Source: Pararcticibacter amylolyticus
GTDB lineage: Bacteria; Bacteroidota; Bacteroidia; Sphingobacteriales; Sphingobacteriaceae
Reading direction: 5' to 3'
Length of the DNA stretch: 64,000 bases
Assembly: GCF_003130405.1 (NCBI RefSeq)
Contig: NZ_QEAS01000011.1
Span: 55,932-119,931 of the forward strand
Shown here: one piece after another, positions 59,960 to 64,000 of the stretch
Layout: each line of letters starts with the position of its first letter
Numbering within the stretch: the stretch's first letter is position 1
Made by a program: the position numbers and the translations under genes
The notes under the pieces: model-generated
The model's database searches: none
What the model was told of the DNA's origin: nothing
The model's input: only the letters and a program-made list of their open reading frames with translations

Positions 59960-62416
59960 ATGATTACGGTTACCCATGTTAAAAAACAGCTCCTGGTACT
60001 TTTGTTGTCGGGATGTGCGCTCCTTTCCCGGGCGCAGAACCAGAATAGCACTCATGGTGAATATGGAATCAAGGGTGTGGTAATTGATTCGGCCTCCGGC
60101 CAACCGCTCGGATATGTGACAGTCAGTTTAAGCAGGGGAAATGAAGGTGTGCGGAAGACGGTGCTAAGCGGTACTGATGGTCGTTTTGGTTTCTCCGGCC
60201 TGGTGTCCGGTACATATTCGCTTACAATGATGCTGGTAGGCCATCAACGGAAAAAGCTGGAAATAAAGGTTGATAAAGATGATGCGGGAACTAAAAATAT
60301 TGGTACTGTGCTTTTAGGTCATTCCAATAATGATTTAAAGGAAGTAGTAGTTTCTGCGGAGAGACCTGTTATAAAGCAGGAGATAGATCGTTTAAGTTAT
60401 GACCTGGAAGCTGATCCTGACAGCAAAGGGAGTAATGTGCTGGAAATGATGCGCAAAGTTCCGATGCTGTCTGTTGACGCTGAGGATAACATCCTGTTAA
60501 AAGGAGACCGGAATTATAAAATCCTCCTGAACGGAAAGCCTTCGGGCATGCTGGAGAGAAGCCCGAAAGAAATTCTTAAAAGTATGCCAGCGTCCTCTAT
60601 CGTGAGGATTGAAGTGATTACCACGCCGCCTGCAAAATATGACGGAGAAGGATTAACCGGCATCATCAATATTATTACTAATAAAAGAATCGATAACGGG
60701 TATAATGGATCGCTGAATGTAAATGGCCGTTTCCCTGCCAATGGACCGGGTACGGGAGGATCTTTAAACTTAAAATCGGGAAAGCTTGGATTAGGAATTA
60801 ACGGCGGCGGGAACGTGTCTGATGTTCCGGCAGTTGGCAGCTCCCGTTTCCGTGAAACTTTTGGAGGAAGTCCGACGATGCTTGTCCAGTCAGTCTCACA
60901 GGAGTCAAATGGTAACAGCGGCTATTTTAACACTGAATTAAGCTTCGAAATCGATTCTCTTAATCTTATCTCCGGCCAGTTCAATATTAACGGGAATAAG
61001 TGGAATAACGACAATCTGCAATATTCAGAACTACAGGGAGCTGATCTGATGATTCAACGGTATAATTTAGTTAATGACTATCTGCGCAAGGGCAGGGGTA
61101 GCGATGCCGGGCTGAATTATCAAATGGGATTTAAGTCGGATAAAAACAGGCTTCTGACATTCTCATACCGTTATTACGGTTTTGTAAACACCGGCTCCAA
61201 TAATATAAGTATCTATGAAGCTGTTAACTTTTATGATCCTGAATACAGGCAAAAAAATGAAGGACGGTTTTCTGAACAAACCTTACAAGCCGACTATGTG
61301 CATCCTTTTAAAAAAATAACTATCGAGACAGGAATAAAGGCAATTTTCAGAAACAATAAGAGTGATTTCGGATACGATTCTTTCGATGCGGATCAGGGTA
61401 TTTTTGTGAGGGATCCGGCGAGAACAAATGTTTTTAAGAACACCCAGAATATTTACAGCTTTTATAATACATACCAGTATACTATCGGAGGCTGGGGCTT
61501 TAAGGCTGGTTTCCGGGTTGAAAAGACTGTGATTGATGCTGATTTCGTTTCTGCGGCTACGCAGTTAAACCGGGACTATACCAGTCTGATCCCCTCTGTT
61601 TCTGTTAACCGGAAACTGACAGATAACAGCAATTTGAATTTTGGATACACCACCCGCATTCAGCGGCCGGGGATAGATTTACTGAACCCCTTTACAGATC
61701 GTTCCAATCCTAATTTCGAGTCGAGCGGAAATCCCGCTCTGCGTACTGCATCTGTAGATATGTTCCAGCTAAATTACAGTACTTTCAAAAAAGGGAACCT
61801 GAATATTGGCCTGCTGCTGGGATTTTTCGACGATCTGGTGATGCCGATGTCGTATTTTGATCCTGAAACAAACATTAGCTATACAAGCTACGGAAATACC
61901 GGAAGCGCCCGGATGACGGGAATGGAATTTGCCTTTAGCTATCCTTTAACAAAGAAATGGAAATACAGCCTCAACGCCAATTTTGGTTATGGTAAAGTAA
62001 ATGGCGTGGTAAACGGAGAGAAGGTTTCCAACAAGGGGCTAATGCCCTCCATTTTTTCATCTACCGATTACAAGATGGATAAAGGATGGCGCTTCAGTGC
62101 AAATGTGTCGTATTATGGGCGGGGTATTACCTTACAGGGCAGGTCAAACGGAATTGTTGGTTCTGGTTTTAGTGTAAACCGTGAGGTGGTCAAAGATAAG
62201 CTCACGTTCTCGCTGGCCGCGAATAACCTGTTTACTAAATACCGGGAGTCGGAGAACCGGACCACAGGAACTGATTTTATCCAGCAGAGCAATAACAGGA
62301 GCTATTTCAGATCATTTTCGGCAAGTCTTGATTACCGGTTTGGCAAGCTGAAAGAAAGCATTAAAAAGAGCAGAAGGGGAATAAGAAATGACGATGTGGC
62401 CGGCGGAGGGAACTAG
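59960..62416 (+). CDS. Outer-membrane beta-barrel family protein with regulatory domain
   Basis: 818 residues. Signal peptide (about 1-25, SRAQ), carboxypeptidase-regulatory domain (about 33-115, GIKGVVIDSASGQPLGYVTVSL), plug-like region with LKEVVVSAERPVIKQEIDRLSYDLEADPDSKGSNVLEMMRKVP, and an outer-membrane barrel of the OMP_b-brl_3 type (PF14905). Function in Bacteroidota is unclear; perhaps import of an unknown ligand. It is 42 bp ahead of a LytS-like kinase gene, which often pair in this phylum. Confidence 0.88.
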   Translation: MITVTHVKKQLLVLLLSGCALLSRAQNQNSTHGEYGIKGVVIDSASGQPLGYVTVSLSRGNEGVRKTVLSGTDGRFGFSGLVSGTYSLTMMLVGHQRKKLEIKVDKDDAGTKNIGTVLLGHSNNDLKEVVVSAERPVIKQEIDRLSYDLEADPDSKGSNVLEMMRKVPMLSVDAEDNILLKGDRNYKILLNGKPSGMLERSPKEILKSMPASSIVRIEVITTPPAKYDGEGLTGIINIITNKRIDNGYNGSLNVNGRFPANGPGTGGSLNLKSGKLGLGINGGGNVSDVPAVGSSRFRETFGGSPTMLVQSVSQESNGNSGYFNTELSFEIDSLNLISGQFNINGNKWNNDNLQYSELQGADLMIQRYNLVNDYLRKGRGSDAGLNYQMGFKSDKNRLLTFSYRYYGFVNTGSNNISIYEAVNFYDPEYRQKNEGRFSEQTLQADYVHPFKKITIETGIKAIFRNNKSDFGYDSFDADQGIFVRDPARTNVFKNTQNIYSFYNTYQYTIGGWGFKAGFRVEKTVIDADFVSAATQLNRDYTSLIPSVSVNRKLTDNSNLNFGYTTRIQRPGIDLLNPFTDRSNPNFESSGNPALRTASVDMFQLNYSTFKKGNLNIGLLLGFFDDLVMPMSYFDPETNISYTSYGNTGSARMTGMEFAFSYPLTKKWKYSLNANFGYGKVNGVVNGEKVSNKGLMPSIFSSTDYKMDKGWRFSANVSYYGRGITLQGRSNGIVGSGFSVNREVVKDKLTFSLAANNLFTKYRESENRTTGTDFIQQSNNRSYFRSFSASLDYRFGKLKESIKKSRRGIRNDDVAGGGN

Positions 62417-62458
62417 GCAGCGAACAGAACAGTATTTTGTGTATAATTGATTAATGGA

Positions 62459-63985
62459 ATGAAAGAGTTTATAAGTAAATCAGTAAATCTTGCTAAGATT
62501 GAGTTTTGGGCTGCGACCACCACTTTCGTGTTCTCTGTGTTCTTCCTTACGGCCAATGCCGTGAAGAGTGAAAGTTCGGATGTATGGACGAGTTCCCGCT
62601 ACCTGTTTCAGGAAGCCCGGATCCCGTTTAACTATACACAGGATTATTTCTTCCCCCAGATTGTAAGATATACCCTTTTTTACCTGTCGTTCCTGCTTCT
62701 TAACTTTCGTGTCGTACCCGATCTGGTGAAGAAGCAGAAGCTGGTCCAGAATATTCTTCTCGTGCTGCTTTCCTTCCTGATCATAGGATTTGTGTTAGGG
62801 GTAACAGATACATACCTGAAAAATTATATGTTCATCCGGTACAAAACAGAACAGGAAGCATTTAACTACTTTTTCCAAAACAGTTTCGTTCTTGCCGCCT
62901 GGATGATCCTGATGTACGGGCTCTATTCCGTCATAAAGTATACGGGTGTTTACCTGATCCTTAATTCTGAAACCATCCAGTCGAAGTACCAGATGGTAAC
63001 ATCTGATGGAATTGCTGCATTCGTAGTGTGGATGGTTATCACTCTTCTTATGCTGCTTACTGATGTTAATGAGATATTTCTTTATGGCTGGGTGATCGTT
63101 ATTCCGATCTCTATTTTTATATACTGGTTTTCCTTCTATGCTTATATTCCCCAGAACCTGAACCGGAAAAGGCCCTTTTGGGCATACTTTGGGTCTGTAT
63201 TATGGGTTGTTTTAATTAGTGCAGTTATTCTTGCATTTTTGGCATTTGCGTTCATTGGCGGCAGGGCTGTTGCAATCATTTTATTTAATTCGGTATTTCA
63301 ATTGCTGATCACTGCGCCAGTGAGCTGGGAGTTGTATAAGCGCAGGCAAAAGGGGAATGAGGAAATGAGGAACCTGAGAACGGCATTGGGACAGTCAGAT
63401 GCTAACCTGGGTTTCCTGAGGTCGCAGATCAATCCGCATTTCCTGTTTAATGCTTTAAATACTATTTACGGCACAGCGCTTCAGGAAGGGGCGTCGCGTA
63501 CCAGTGAAGGTGTTGAGCGGCTGGGAGATATGATGCGCTTTATGCTTCAGGAAAATGTACAGGAAAAGATCTCGCTGACCCGCGAGATTGACTACCTCAA
63601 TAACTATATCATTCTCCAGCGGCTGAGAACGGACACCAGTCCGGATGTAAAGATTATTACCGATATAGATGAATCCATTAATAATCTTCAGATCTCACCC
63701 ATGTTGCTGATCCCCTTTGTTGAAAATGCCTTTAAACATGGGATCAGTTTACGTCAGCCCTCCCATATAAAGGTTAGTCTGCATATCAAAAACAGTACGG
63801 TCTATTTTGATGTCAATAATAGTGTTCATGTTAAACCGGATAATGATCCGGAGAAAGACAGGAACGGAATTGGCCTGGAAAATGTCAAACAACGTTTACA
63901 ATTATTATATCCAAGAAAACACGATCTGATGATCAGGGAAACAGCTAAAGAATTTTTTATACATCTGACGATATTGCTGGAATAG
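62459..63985 (+). CDS. LytS/YehU-type sensor histidine kinase
   Basis: 508 residues from the ATG at 62459 (a TTG 12 bp upstream in frame is rejected). About eight membrane helices (for example 20-33, 70-83, 98-115, 142-165, 183-200, 207-228, 245-265 and 270-290), then the His_kinase domain (PF06580) with H327 in RSQINPHFLFNALN and the ATPase N-box LLIPFVENAFKHG and G-box NGIGLENVKQRL. Passes phosphate to a LytR-type regulator, which is presumably encoded just beyond the right edge. Confidence 0.92.
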   Translation: MKEFISKSVNLAKIEFWAATTTFVFSVFFLTANAVKSESSDVWTSSRYLFQEARIPFNYTQDYFFPQIVRYTLFYLSFLLLNFRVVPDLVKKQKLVQNILLVLLSFLIIGFVLGVTDTYLKNYMFIRYKTEQEAFNYFFQNSFVLAAWMILMYGLYSVIKYTGVYLILNSETIQSKYQMVTSDGIAAFVVWMVITLLMLLTDVNEIFLYGWVIVIPISIFIYWFSFYAYIPQNLNRKRPFWAYFGSVLWVVLISAVILAFLAFAFIGGRAVAIILFNSVFQLLITAPVSWELYKRRQKGNEEMRNLRTALGQSDANLGFLRSQINPHFLFNALNTIYGTALQEGASRTSEGVERLGDMMRFMLQENVQEKISLTREIDYLNNYIILQRLRTDTSPDVKIITDIDESINNLQISPMLLIPFVENAFKHGISLRQPSHIKVSLHIKNSTVYFDVNNSVHVKPDNDPEKDRNGIGLENVKQRLQLLYPRKHDLMIRETAKEFFIHLTILLE

Positions 63986-64000
63986 GGTTATTGGCTGTTG

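Noticed and set aside
1..64000. CRISPR arrays, rRNA, tRNA, insertion sequences or prophage genes
   Set aside because: None was recognised when reading both strands; the only long repeats are the paralogous gene pair and repeats inside coding genes.

Overview
The window looks like chromosome of a member of the Bacteroidota, most likely Sphingobacteriaceae (Pedobacter-like). The basis is two SusC/SusD pairs, a FecI/FecR pair, several carboxypeptidase-regulatory TonB receptors, FtsX-type ABC permeases without a linked ATPase, no Shine-Dalgarno sequences, and repeated Bacteroidota-type promoters (TTG, 19-20 bp, TAnnTTTG). No rRNA, tRNA, CRISPR array, transposase or phage gene was recognised.

Layout. 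1-6.7 kb: end of a membrane protein, a GNAT acetyltransferase, a basic-secretory-protein-type metalloprotease, an OmpR-type two-component system with a helically phased TTAA operator, a CNNM/HlyC membrane protein, and a Crp/Fnr regulator followed by an AhpD-like protein. 6.7-11.6 kb (minus): an iron operon of siderophore receptor, PepSY reductase-like protein and esterase, behind a Fur-box-like palindrome. 11.7-15.3 kb: an alpha/beta hydrolase, and an SDR-SDR-AraC operon. 15.5-22.5 kb: a complete seven-subunit Mrp Na+/H+ antiporter operon (minus) bracketed by two paralogous small secreted genes (plus), each coding for four APAFxWGxPxD repeats. 22.5-25.7 kb: a second siderophore receptor with the same Fur-box-like sequence and promoter spacing, then a TlpA-like thioredoxin. 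25.7-31.7 kb (minus): a minimal polysaccharide-utilisation locus (PUL1: SusC, SusD, one clan GH-A hydrolase). 31.7-36.7 kb: a long gene-poor stretch, a lipoprotein, an FtsX-type permease and a DoxX-like protein. 36.8-56.2 kb (plus): a large PUL (PUL2: GH97, GH29, GH31, FecI, FecR, SusC with STN domain, SusD, DUF2264, GH88, GH29, SGNH esterase, alginate-lyase-like lyase). 56.2-64 kb: Crp/Fnr, an MFS exporter with twin operators, an FAD oxidoreductase, and an outer-membrane beta-barrel protein followed by a LytS-type histidine kinase.

How the genes work together. PUL2 encodes lyase, unsaturated-uronide hydrolase, two fucosidases, alpha-gluco/galactosidase-type enzymes and an esterase, but no sulfatase. 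This fits a fucosylated, acetylated, glucuronic-acid-containing exopolysaccharide of the colanic-acid kind. FecI, FecR and the STN domain of SusC form a likely trans-envelope sensing circuit. The two siderophore receptors appear to share iron control. The most unusual item is the pair of APAF-repeat proteins, which share promoter, leader, signal peptide and terminator position and flank the Mrp operon in direct orientation.
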